A DNA stretch of 64,000 nt from CAZGUH01 sp964529005 (lineage in GTDB: Bacteria; Actinomycetota; Acidimicrobiia; Acidimicrobiales; Ilumatobacteraceae): assembly GCA_964529005.1 (NCBI GenBank), contig CAZGUH010000003.1, positions 1 to 64,000 on the forward strand. The letters are read 5' to 3'. The notes below the pieces were generated by a model. The model had not been told where the DNA came from and did no database searches. It saw nothing but the letters and a program-made list of their open reading frames with translations. The position numbers and the translations under genes were made by a program. Each line of letters begins with the position of its first letter. Positions within the stretch are counted from its first letter, which is position 1. This document shows positions 56,139 to 64,000 of the stretch, piece after piece.

Positions 56139-57365
56139 ATGAGCGCGCCGGCAGGTCTGCGGATCTTTGGTTTCCCCCTTCACGTCCGTCCCGGTTTCGC
56201 GCTGCTCCTCGTGCTGGTCATCGTGGTCAATTCCGGCCCGATCGGTCTGTGGCTCGCCGCTGGGATCACGGGCTTCACGGTGCTGCACGAGCTCGGCCAC
56301 GCGTTCGCCGCTCGCGCCACCGGGGCGCGCGCCGAGATCTCGCTCGATTTCCTCGCCGGGTACGCGTCGTTCCAGCCGACGCGCACCCTCAAACCGTGGG
56401 AGCGCGCCGGCATCTCGTTCGCCGGTCCAGCGATCCAGGTGGTCGCCGGCGTGGCGCTGCTCCTGGCGATGGGGGTCAACCCGCTCGATCGCCACGACGT
56501 CACGGACTCGGACGCCGCGCTCGCGCTGTGGTGGGCGGGCCCGATGATCGGCTTGTTCAACCTGGTGCCGGTTCTGCCCCTCGACGGCGGCAACATCGTG
56601 GCCGCCGCGCTGGACAAGGTGATCCCGGGCCGGGCTCGCACCGTGATGCTCTACGCCAGCATCGCCGCCACCGCAGCGGGCGCCGTGGCGCTCTACCTGA
56701 ACGCCGACGCACGCCCGCTCGCCACCTTCCTCGTGTTCCCGCTGCTGATGCAGATGCAGATGCTCTCGTCGACGAGGCCGTCGGACGCCCGCAAGAGCGC
56801 ACGTCGCGACCAGGCGACGGCGGCCGCCGAAGCGGAAGGCTGGCGCGACGACGGCGCCGCGCCGCCGCCGGGCATCACACTGTCGCCCTGGCTCAACGCC
56901 CACCGGGCCCTGCGCTCCGGCGACGCCGAGCAGGCGCGCAGGATGCTGGTCGAGGGGTTCAGCGATCGCCGGCCGCAGGGCTGGTGGCCTCCCGACTCGG
57001 CGCCGAAGCAGGCGCTCACCGACCTCGTCGATCTGCTGCCCCAGCCACTGCCGACGGGCAACCATCACGCGGAGTTGGTGCTGGCGAACATCCTTCTGGC
57101 GCTCGGACGCTTCGACGTGGCGGCGCACTACGCGGCGGACTCACACAGCCGCACGCCGTCGGCGGGCTCTGCGCTCGCGGTCGCCCGATGCGCCGCAGCG
57201 TTGGGCGAGCACGGCCTGGCGATGCAATGGCTCGAGGTCGCGGCGGCCACGAGCGCCCATCCGATGTGGTTGGCGCAGGCGATCGACTCTGCCGCCGAGT
57301 TCGCCGGCATGCGCAGCAGCGCGTCGTTGCGCCGCCTGCGCGACGACCTCGTGTCTGCCGCCTGA
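56139..57365 (+). CDS. M50-family intramembrane metalloprotease with C-terminal extension
   Basis: 408 residues. HELGH at residues 50-54 is the zinc motif and LVPVLPLDGGN near 145 gives the third ligand, both in membrane segments; four to five segments up to about 215. The C-terminal 190 residues are soluble and helical with A/L/R-rich repeats (AHRALRSGDAEQARRML, LVLANILLALGRFDVAAHYA) that resemble TPRs. Substrate unknown. ATG start; only 35 bases from the divergent ppdK start. Confidence 0.83.
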   Translation: MSAPAGLRIFGFPLHVRPGFALLLVLVIVVNSGPIGLWLAAGITGFTVLHELGHAFAARATGARAEISLDFLAGYASFQPTRTLKPWERAGISFAGPAIQVVAGVALLLAMGVNPLDRHDVTDSDAALALWWAGPMIGLFNLVPVLPLDGGNIVAAALDKVIPGRARTVMLYASIAATAAGAVALYLNADARPLATFLVFPLLMQMQMLSSTRPSDARKSARRDQATAAAEAEGWRDDGAAPPPGITLSPWLNAHRALRSGDAEQARRMLVEGFSDRRPQGWWPPDSAPKQALTDLVDLLPQPLPTGNHHAELVLANILLALGRFDVAAHYAADSHSRTPSAGSALAVARCAAALGEHGLAMQWLEVAAATSAHPMWLAQAIDSAAEFAGMRSSASLRRLRDDLVSAA

Positions 57366-57392
57366 TCCTGCGCGTTGACCGCGTCTCGGAGC

Positions 57393-58154
57393 TCAGAGCG
57401 TGTCGGCCGCGGCGCGCTTGACCGTGGCGAGCGCCGTCGTGCCCGCGACCGACGTGATCGTGCCGATCTCGGCCCCGTCGCGCACCAGCGCGTCGCCCGG
57501 CTGGGCGCCTTCGGGCACGGTGACCGTGCGCAGCAGCCGCGGCGGGGCGGCCCCCCGGCTGTCCATCCGTTCCACCAGTTCCTGGCCGGGATAGCAACCC
57601 TTGGTGAAGCTGACCGCCACGGACGCCACCCCGGTCTCGGCGGGGATCGTCTCCCCCGGCACGATCTCGGCTCCCATCGCCGGCCACGCGGCCTGCACCC
57701 GGGCGGCGAGCAGGTCGGCGGCATCGCCGGCGCGACCGACCGCCGTCCCGGCCGGTGCGTCCACCGCCGACCCGTCGCGCCACCAGGCAGCGACCGTTTC
57801 GACACCCGCGGCTGCGGCGGCGTCGGCCGCGCCCTCGCCGCGGATCGCGACGATCTCGCGCTGCTCAGACGAGATGTCGGCCTTCACCCGGATCTTGAAG
57901 CGTTGCAACCGGGTGAGGACGACGTCGCCGAACCCCGCCTCGACGTCGAGCTCGAAGGCCTCCTCCCCCACCCGCCGGACGCGCATCAGCGCGTCGACCT
58001 TCCCGGTCGGTTCGAGCACGAAGCTGGCGACGGCCTCACCGACCGCCAGCGCGCGCAGGTCCTGCGACAGCTGCGACTGGAGATAGGTGAGCGCATCCGG
58101 GCCCTCGACGCGGACGACGTCGACGGTCGTGGGAACAGAGATCAGCTCCGTCAT
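57393..58154 (-). CDS. ygfZ: YgfZ/GcvT-like folate-binding protein
   Basis: 253 residues related to the T-protein of glycine cleavage. The signature KGCYPGQELVERM (cysteine in K-G-C-Y-x-G-Q-E) identifies the YgfZ branch, which supports repair or maturation of iron-sulfur enzymes in a folate-dependent way. The N-terminus LTYLQSQLSQDL and LEPTGKVDALMRV are also typical. ATG start. Converges with the M50 gene (27-base gap). Confidence 0.9.
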   Translation of the reverse strand: MTELISVPTTVDVVRVEGPDALTYLQSQLSQDLRALAVGEAVASFVLEPTGKVDALMRVRRVGEEAFELDVEAGFGDVVLTRLQRFKIRVKADISSEQREIVAIRGEGAADAAAAAGVETVAAWWRDGSAVDAPAGTAVGRAGDAADLLAARVQAAWPAMGAEIVPGETIPAETGVASVAVSFTKGCYPGQELVERMDSRGAAPPRLLRTVTVPEGAQPGDALVRDGAEIGTITSVAGTTALATVKRAAADTL

Positions 58155-58209
58155 GCGCAGAGTCTGCCGGGAGGACGGCCGGCTACCGCCCCCCGGGCCG
58201 CAGCGGCGC

Positions 58210-59739
58210 TCAGGCGTTCGTGCCCTCGGCCGCGCGCTTGGCGCTCATGCGGCGCGCCGCCGGGATCGCCGCGAGGAGCGCAGCGGCCTTGTTGCGGCAC
58301 TCCAGATCTTCGTCGTCGGGGACGCTGTCGGCGACGATCCCCGCTCCCGCTTGCAGCGCAGCGCCGTGGGGGCCGACGAACATCGTGCGGATCGCGATCG
58401 CGGTGTCGAGATTGCCGCTGAAGTCGACGTAGCCGACGACGCCGGCGTACGGCCCGCGCTTCACGGGCTCGAGCTCGTCGATGATCTCCATCGCCCGCAC
58501 CTTCGGCGCGCCGCTGACGGTCCCCGCCGGCAACGTCGCCCGCAACACGTCGATGGGGCTCCTGCCGGGCACGAGGTCTCCGCTGACCTGCGACGTCAGG
58601 TGCATCACGTGGCTGTAGCGCTCGAGCGTCATCAGCTCGTCCACGTGCACGGATCCGAACGTGGCGACGCGGCCGACGTCGTTGCGCGCCAGGTCGACCA
58701 GCATGATGTGCTCGGCGACCTCCTTCGGGTTCTCGCGCAGCTCGCCGGCGAGGCGGCGATCATGCTCGTCGTCTCGGCCGCGTCGCCGGGTTCCTGCGAT
58801 CGGACGGCTGATCACCTTGCCGCCGAGCACCTGCACCATCGGCTCCGGCGAACTGCCCACGAGCGTCACGTCGGGATGGCGCAGGAAGTACATGTACGGG
58901 CTCGGGTTGACCTGGCGCAGCACCCGGTACACGTCGAACGGGTCGGCGTCGAGCTCGATGTCGTAGCGCTGCGAGAGCACCACCTGGAAGATGTCTCCGG
59001 CCCGGACGTACTCCTTGGCGACCTCGACGGCCTGCTGGTACAGCCCCCCGGCCATGCTGCTGCGCGCCGGGGGCAGCTCCTCGCCGGGGACGGGCGGAGC
59101 GATCGCGGCATACGGCAGCGGGCGGGTCAACGCGCTCACGCCCCTGCCGACGCGCGTGACCGCCGCGTCGTAGGCGGCGTCGACGCCCGCGGCATCGAGG
59201 CCGAGCACGGGCACGCTCTCGATCACGTACATCCGCTGGCGCCAGTGGTCGAACGCGACGAGCGAGCCGATGACGCTCATCACCGCGTCCGGCAGGCCGC
59301 GGTCGTCGTGCGGGACGTTCGGCAGGCGTTCCACCTCGCGGATGACGTCGTAGCCGAGGTACCCCATCACCCCGCCCTGGAGCGGCGGGAGGTCGGGGAT
59401 CACCGGCGAGCGATACACGGCGAGCAACGCGTCGAGAGCGGTGAGGATGCCGCGGTCGAGCGGGACCGACGGCGGCAGCACGCCGTCGACGGTGAGCCGC
59501 CCATCGCGCAGCTCCAAAGTGGCGGATGGCTCGGTGCCGACGAACGAGAACCGGCTCCAGCGCTCGCCGTGCTCGACCGACTCGAGCAGGAATCCCGTCT
59601 GGTCGCCGGCCACCTTGGCGTACGCCGCGACCGGTGTCTCGAGATCGGCCAGCAGCTCCGTCCACACCGGCACGACCGTGTGGGTGGACGCCAGCGAACG
59701 GAACTCCTCGCGGCTCGGCCACATCGCAAGCCCGCTCAT
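58210..59739 (-). CDS. trpE: Anthranilate synthase component I
   Basis: Makes anthranilate from chorismate with glutamine-derived ammonia. 509 residues. The Trp feedback motif LLES is present (FLLESVEHG); catalytic blocks are FQVVLSQRY, GSSPEPMV, RPIAGTRRRG, DLARNDVGRVA and LPAGTVSGAPKVRAMEII. No trpG lies beside it. Start ATG (MSGLAMWPSREE) chosen for the GAGG eight bases upstream, ten bases after the hisI stop; frame continues upstream without a Shine-Dalgarno. Confidence 0.95.
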   Translation of the reverse strand: MSGLAMWPSREEFRSLASTHTVVPVWTELLADLETPVAAYAKVAGDQTGFLLESVEHGERWSRFSFVGTEPSATLELRDGRLTVDGVLPPSVPLDRGILTALDALLAVYRSPVIPDLPPLQGGVMGYLGYDVIREVERLPNVPHDDRGLPDAVMSVIGSLVAFDHWRQRMYVIESVPVLGLDAAGVDAAYDAAVTRVGRGVSALTRPLPYAAIAPPVPGEELPPARSSMAGGLYQQAVEVAKEYVRAGDIFQVVLSQRYDIELDADPFDVYRVLRQVNPSPYMYFLRHPDVTLVGSSPEPMVQVLGGKVISRPIAGTRRRGRDDEHDRRLAGELRENPKEVAEHIMLVDLARNDVGRVATFGSVHVDELMTLERYSHVMHLTSQVSGDLVPGRSPIDVLRATLPAGTVSGAPKVRAMEIIDELEPVKRGPYAGVVGYVDFSGNLDTAIAIRTMFVGPHGAALQAGAGIVADSVPDDEDLECRNKAAALLAAIPAARRMSAKRAAEGTNA

Positions 59740-59749
59740 TCGAGCGGCC

Positions 59750-60124
59750 TCAGGACTTCTCGGCGCCGAACGCACGGAAGAAGCACGAGTACTCGCCCGT
59801 GTGGCAGGCGCCGCGTCCTTCCTGCTCGACGAGGAACAGCAGCGTGTCGCCGTCGCAGTCGTACGAAGCCGACTTGACGAATTGGCGGTCGCCGCTGGTG
59901 TCGCCCTTGCGCCACAGCTCCTGGCGGCTGCGGCTCCAGAACACGGTCCGTCCTTCGGCGAACGTGCGCTCGAGGCTCTCGGCGTTCATCCACGCCATCA
60001 TCAGCACCTCGCGCGTGGCGACGTCCTGCACGATGGCGGGAACCAGGCCGTCGGCGTTGAACTTCACGGCCGCGAGCTGCTCGGGGGTGGCTTGGATCTG
60101 CACGCCGCTGGGCATGGCGCTCAT
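59750..60124 (-). CDS. hisI: Phosphoribosyl-AMP cyclohydrolase
   Basis: Opens the purine ring in the third step of histidine synthesis. 124 residues. The metal/catalytic cysteines are in YDCDGDTLLF and GACHTGEYSCFF, and WSRSRQELWRKGDTSG is the substrate region. Single-domain enzyme, no fused HisE. ATG start, with a second ATG three codons on. hisI-trpE adjacency is common in actinobacteria and both draw on PRPP-linked pathways. Confidence 0.96.
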   Translation of the reverse strand: MSAMPSGVQIQATPEQLAAVKFNADGLVPAIVQDVATREVLMMAWMNAESLERTFAEGRTVFWSRSRQELWRKGDTSGDRQFVKSASYDCDGDTLLFLVEQEGRGACHTGEYSCFFRAFGAEKS

Positions 60125-60163
60125 GCTAGAGGTCGGCCTGTCGCGCGGCCGGGCCCGTTTCGC

Positions 60164-61999
60164 TCACGTCGAGGCGGCGCGCTTGAACGCCCGGCGCCGA
60201 TCCTCGAGGCTCAGGTGGCGCTTGCGGATGCGGATGTGGTTCGGGGTCACCTCGACCAGTTCGTCGTCGGCGATCCACTCGATCGCCGACTCCAGCGTGT
60301 GCACGCGCGGCGCCGCCAGCTTCACGGCGTCGTCGTGGCTGTGAGTGCGGATGTTGGTCTTCTCCTTCGCCCGCACGGCGTTCACCACCATCTCGTCGCT
60401 GCGCGCGTTCTCGCCGACGACCATCCCCTCGTACACCTGATCGCCCGGCGTGACGAACAGCTCGCCGCGCAGCTGGAGGTTGTCGAGCGCGTGCGCGGTG
60501 ACCGTGCCCACGCGATCCGCGACCATCGCGCCGCCGCCGCGGTGCGGCAGGTCGCCCGCCCACGGCGCCCAGCCGGCGTGGTGCTGGTGCAGCAGCGCCG
60601 TGCCGCGCGTGGCGGTGAGCAACATCGAGCGGAAGCCGATCAGGCCGCGGCTCGGGCACTCGAACGTGATCACCGTGCGCCCCGCGTCGCCCGGCCGCAG
60701 ATCGGTGACCCGCCCCTTGCGCGGCGCGAGCGCCTGCGTGACGGTGCCGACGTGCTCGTCGGGCACGTCGCACACGCCACGCTCGAGCGGCTCGAACCGC
60801 TTGCCGTTGACCTCCTTGGTGATCACCTCGGGACGGCTCACCTGGAGCTCGTATCCCTCCCGGCGCATCGACTCGATCAGCACCGCCAGCTGGAGCTCGC
60901 CCCGGCCGGCGACCTCGATGATGTCAGGCGAGTCGGTGTCGTGGAGCCGGATCGACACGTTGCCCAGGATCTCGCGCTCGAGCCGCTCGCGCAGGTGGCG
61001 GCTGGTGAGGAACTTCCCGTCGCGCCCGGCATAGGGCGACGTGTTGACCCCGAACGTCATGCGCAGCACGGGCTCGTCGACGATCAGCCGGGGCAGCGCC
61101 TTCGGGTCGTCGGCGGCCGCGATCGTGTCGCCGATCTCGACCTCAGGGAACCCGGCGACGACGAACAGGTCGCCGGCGTGCAACTCGTCGACCTCGGCGC
61201 GGCCGACGCCGCGGAACTCCATCAGTTGGGTGAGCCGGCGCTTCAGCGGAGGTTGGCCTTCCCCGAACTCCTCTTCCAGCAAGGCGACAGTCTCGCCGCG
61301 GCGCAGCACGCCGTTGTGAATGCGTCCGATCGCCAGGCGCCCGAGATAGTCGCTGGCGTCGAGGGTGGTGACCAGCGCTTGCAGCGGGGCCGCCGCGTCG
61401 CCCGTCGGCGCCGGGATCTTCTCGACGATCGCGTCGAGCAGAGGGGTGAGGTCGGCGTCCGGCGGCGGCATGCCGATGCCGACCATCGCCCGGCCGTCGC
61501 GGGCGACGGCCGAGATCACCTCGAAGTCGATGTGATGATCTCCGGCGTCGAGATCGATGAACAGCTGGTAGACCTCGTCGAGCACCTCGTCCGGCCGCGC
61601 GTCCTGGCGGTCGACCTTGTTGATGATCACGATCGCAGGCAAATCCTGCGCCAGCGCCTTCTGGAGCACGTAGCGGGTCTGCGGCAGCGGGCCCTCGGCG
61701 GCGTCGACCAGCAACAAGACGCCGTCGACCATCGTCAGCGCTCGCTCGACCTCACCGCCGAAGTCGGCGTGGCCTGGCGTGTCGACGAGGTTGATCTTGA
61801 CGCCGTTCCAGGTGATCGACGCCGCTTTGGCGAGGATCGTGATGCCCCGCTCGCGCTCTTGGTCGTTGGAGTCCATGACGCGCTCGACCACGGCCTGGTG
61901 GGCGGCGAACGTGCCGGTGGCGCGCAGCAGCGCGTCGACGAGGGTGGTCTTGCCGTGATCGACGTGCGCGACCAGCGCGACGTTGCGGAGGGAGGTCAT
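60164..61999 (-). CDS. typA: Ribosome-associated GTPase TypA/BipA
   Basis: 611-residue translational GTPase that acts on ribosome assembly and stress adaptation. G1 AHVDHGKTT, G2 RERGITILAK, G3 DTPGHADFG and G4 INKVD at the N-terminus, then EF-G-like domains and the TypA-specific C-terminal (GRGELQLAVLIESMRREGYE, PSRGLIGFRSMLL). ATG (MTSLRNVALV) chosen from the family start. Stops 40 bases upstream of hisI. Confidence 0.96.
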   Translation of the reverse strand: MTSLRNVALVAHVDHGKTTLVDALLRATGTFAAHQAVVERVMDSNDQERERGITILAKAASITWNGVKINLVDTPGHADFGGEVERALTMVDGVLLLVDAAEGPLPQTRYVLQKALAQDLPAIVIINKVDRQDARPDEVLDEVYQLFIDLDAGDHHIDFEVISAVARDGRAMVGIGMPPPDADLTPLLDAIVEKIPAPTGDAAAPLQALVTTLDASDYLGRLAIGRIHNGVLRRGETVALLEEEFGEGQPPLKRRLTQLMEFRGVGRAEVDELHAGDLFVVAGFPEVEIGDTIAAADDPKALPRLIVDEPVLRMTFGVNTSPYAGRDGKFLTSRHLRERLEREILGNVSIRLHDTDSPDIIEVAGRGELQLAVLIESMRREGYELQVSRPEVITKEVNGKRFEPLERGVCDVPDEHVGTVTQALAPRKGRVTDLRPGDAGRTVITFECPSRGLIGFRSMLLTATRGTALLHQHHAGWAPWAGDLPHRGGGAMVADRVGTVTAHALDNLQLRGELFVTPGDQVYEGMVVGENARSDEMVVNAVRAKEKTNIRTHSHDDAVKLAAPRVHTLESAIEWIADDELVEVTPNHIRIRKRHLSLEDRRRAFKRAAST

Positions 62000-62117
62000 G
62001 AGGGTCCTGCCCGGAACGCCGGGCTGCGGGCTGGCTGAGAGACGTGCCCGATGACACGCCACCCGGGGCGTCGGATCGGTGGGGTGTTCGGATCAGCGGG
62101 CCGAGCGGCCGCCGAGG

Positions 62118-62315
62118 TCAGTCGTCGTCGTCGGCGTCGTCTGCGTCGTCGTCGAAGGTGACGCCATACCGCTCGGCGATCGCCGCATACTCGTCGTCGT
62201 CTTCATCGGTGGCCTGGCGGGACCCGCTGCCTCCGAGACCCAGGTCAAATGCGCTGGGACCAGCCTGCTTGAGCTTGCGCGCCTCTTCGAAGCGGCGATG
62301 ACGACCCTTCTTCAC
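62118..62315 (-). CDS. Small protein with basic head and acidic tail
   Basis: 65 residues: MKKGRHRRFEEARKLKQAG is strongly basic; the last 25 are Asp/Glu-rich (TFDDDADDADDDD end). A weak resemblance to DUF3073, a small actinobacterial protein with a similar shape, but not firm. GTG start with GGAG seven bases upstream. Single gene, 118 bases before typA, divergent from parA. Confidence 0.65.
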   Translation of the reverse strand: MKKGRHRRFEEARKLKQAGPSAFDLGLGGSGSRQATDEDDDEYAAIAERYGVTFDDDADDADDDD

Positions 62316-62506
62316 GGTAGGGCTCCGAACTTAGTGAAGTGACATTACGAACGAGTGTACCGTCCGAGCGAGAGGACCCACGGGACCGCCCGAGAGACGT
62401 GGAGCACATCCTACAAGCTCACACTCGTCGGGACCGGGGACGGTGGGGGCGCCGCCACTCCTCGTCTCCGTCGGCGGAGCGCGGTCTTCGGTGGCAAGAT
62501 CGACCT

Positions 62507-63259
62507 GTGGGACGAATCGTTGCGCTCCTCAATCAGAAGGGCGGCGTCGGGAAGACGACCGTCGTGCTCGGGCTCGCATCCGCCGCCGCGCAGAGCGGTC
62601 AACGGGTGCTCGTCGTCGACCTCGACCCCCAGGCGTCGTCGACGTGGGCGCTCGGCGTCGAGCCGTCCGACGACGTGAAGTCGGCCGCCGACCTGCTCGA
62701 GGCGGCGCGGCTGGACAAGGTCACCGTCGATTCGGAATGGACCGACCGGATCCGGCTCGTCCCCGCGTCGCAGTCCCTCCAGGACAAGGAGAGCGGGAAC
62801 CCGAAGCGGCTGCGCAGCCGGCTCAACGGCGTCGCCGAGCGCTACGACGCGGTGCTGATCGACTGCCCGCCGTCGCTCGGCAACCTCACCGCCAGCGGCC
62901 TCAGCGCGGCGCACCACGCCCTGGTCGTGGTCGAGCCGTCCGCCCTCGGGTTGCGCGGCATCGGCGCCGTCGCGGACGTCATCGACGAGGTGTGGGAACG
63001 CTGGAACCCGGACCTCGACTTCGCCGGCGTGATCGTCAACAAGGTGCCGCCGGTGAGCTCGGAGGCCGACCGCCGCTATGACGAGCTGACGCGCATCGTC
63101 GGCAAGCGGGCGATCTGGAAGCCGGCGGTCCCGCAGCGGGTGATCGTCAACCAGGCGATCGGTGAGCGCCGCCCGATCCACTCCTACGGGGCCCGCGCCG
63201 CGGACGTGAGCGCCGCGTTCGACGCCCTGTGGGCCCGCCTCCGCCGGGTCACGCGCTAG
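62507..63259 (+). CDS. parA: ParA/Soj-family ATPase
   Basis: 250 residues. Deviant Walker A QKGGVGKTTVVLGLA with the signature lysine, Walker A' VLVVDLDPQASSTWALG and Walker B LIDCPPSLGNLT. Such proteins position chromosomes, plasmids or large complexes. No parB and no parS-like sites are seen, so this may be an orphan ParA rather than the oriC-linked one. GTG start before VGRIVALLNQ. Confidence 0.87.
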   Translation: MGRIVALLNQKGGVGKTTVVLGLASAAAQSGQRVLVVDLDPQASSTWALGVEPSDDVKSAADLLEAARLDKVTVDSEWTDRIRLVPASQSLQDKESGNPKRLRSRLNGVAERYDAVLIDCPPSLGNLTASGLSAAHHALVVVEPSALGLRGIGAVADVIDEVWERWNPDLDFAGVIVNKVPPVSSEADRRYDELTRIVGKRAIWKPAVPQRVIVNQAIGERRPIHSYGARAADVSAAFDALWARLRRVTR

Positions 63260-63277
63260 CAGTCGATCGCACGCGCC

Positions 63278-64000
63278 TCAGTTGGAGCGTGGAGGCGGCC
63301 CTTCGACGTCGATCAGCCGCAGGCCGCCGCGCCCGTCGAACGTGAGCCCGGCACGGCCTTCGACGAGGCGGCGGATGCCGTCACCGAGCAGCTCGGCACG
63401 CCAACCCTGCCCCAGGCGGGCGTCGTCGTCACCGCGCAGCAGGGAGACGAGGTCGGCGCGCGTGGCCAGCAGCGCGGTGTCGATGCGCTGGGTGCGGGCG
63501 ACTTCGGCGACCCACGCCGAGACCAGGGTGACGGCCGGGCGGAGGTGACGGTCCAGGTCCTCGCCCTCGCTCGCCGGCAGCGCCGCCTCGGAGCTGGCGC
63601 CGTCGGCGACCGCCGCCAGGATCTCGCGGCCGAGCGCGCCGCGCCAGTGACGCTCGTCGACGCCACGGCACTGTGCCAGCTCCTTCTGGTCCTTCGGCTG
63701 GCGCTGCGAGATCCCGAGGATCGCCAGGTCGGGAAGGATCTGGCGAGGGGGCGCGTCCACGCTCATCGCCCGCCGTTCGCGCCATGCCGCGACCGAGCGA
63801 GCGACGCTGCGGGCGCGCGGCTTCAGCGTGCGCACGTCCTTGAGGCGGGTCCACGCCTCGTCCGGGCTGACGCCGCTCGCAGGCCGCTGACGCAGCTCTT
63901 CGCAGGCTTCCTGGACCCACGACTGGCGGCCCAGCTGGTCGAGGCGAGCGGACAGCTTGTCGTGCAGCGCGAACAGGTGGATGACGTCGGAGGCGGCGTA
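63278..64000 (-). CDS. rnd: Ribonuclease D, C-terminal part (runs off the window)
   Basis: The visible part starts at the window edge with YAASDVIHLFALHDKL, the end of the DEDD exonuclease domain, then the HRDC domains (AVAAWRERRAMSVDAPPRQ, ILPDLAILGI, CRGVDERHW). Trims tRNA 3' ends. The N-terminal metal-binding residues are outside the window. Stop TGA at 63278, 18 bases from the convergent parA end. Confidence 0.9.
   Translation of the reverse strand, partial: YAASDVIHLFALHDKLSARLDQLGRQSWVQEACEELRQRPASGVSPDEAWTRLKDVRTLKPRARSVARSVAAWRERRAMSVDAPPRQILPDLAILGISQRQPKDQKELAQCRGVDERHWRGALGREILAAVADGASSEAALPASEGEDLDRHLRPAVTLVSAWVAEVARTQRIDTALLATRADLVSLLRGDDDARLGQGWRAELLGDGIRRLVEGRAGLTFDGRGGLRLIDVEGPPPRSN

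Overview
This window is bacterial chromosomal DNA of very high GC content from an actinobacterium. Lineage markers are a WhiB regulator, a mycobacterial-type integration host factor, a PriA with a degenerate helicase core, a PPOX/F420-type flavin fold protein, many GTG/TTG starts and GTGA/ATGA stop-start overlaps. The order pyrR-pyrB-pyrC-carA-carB-...-mihF-gmk-rpoZ-coaBC-metK-priA is classic actinobacterial synteny. An Acidimicrobiia-type lineage (Ilumatobacter/Iamia-like) is my inference, not something proven here.

Layout. 0-14 kb (all minus): a pyrimidine operon runs pyrR, pyrB, pyrC, carA, carB, pyrD, followed by mihF, gmk, rpoZ, coaBC, metK and priA. The pyrR leader carries a textbook PyrR-binding loop that also hides the ribosome binding site. 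14-23 kb (minus): a DUF2079 membrane protein, then ruvX-mltG-aroE-aroC-aroK-aroB-pepQ-efp-nusB, i.e. the shikimate trunk with translation and cell-wall genes. 23-28 kb (minus): alaS, thrB, trpD, whiB. 28-33 kb: an iron/peroxide island with fur, a rubredoxin-less rubrerythrin, an FeS oxidoreductase and DUF3501, facing two exported ferritin-like proteins and a small membrane protein on the plus strand. rnpB (RNase P RNA) lies at 33.24-33.60 kb.

33.6-38.4 kb is the most accessory-looking part: an orphan coiled-coil/winged-helix protein behind inverted repeats, two overlapping unknown plus-strand genes, then a PdxA/DUF1537-kinase/phosphatase set that resembles a four-carbon sugar-acid catabolic module. 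38.4-43 kb: C4-zinc-ribbon coiled-coil protein, class A penicillin-binding protein, Gfo/Idh/MocA oxidoreductase, PPOX protein. 43-45.5 kb: an ECF sigma factor, its zinc anti-sigma factor and a divergent lipoprotein, with matching promoter elements on both strands. 45.5-49.3 kb: a gene-poor stretch, three tRNAs (Val, Ile2/Met, Asn), an inositol-phosphatase-like enzyme, two unrecognised acidic proteins and a YcnI-like protein. 49.3-64 kb: rpoD-dnaG, terC, ppdK, an M50 protease, ygfZ, hisI-trpE, typA, a small acidic protein, parA and the C-terminal part of RNase D running off the window.

Most of the window is housekeeping. I found no CRISPR array, insertion sequence, prophage or defence island. 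The most informative signals are regulatory: the PyrR hairpin, the twin ECF promoters, the Fur-type 7-1-7 palindrome over the fur promoter, and the inverted repeats in front of the winged-helix protein.
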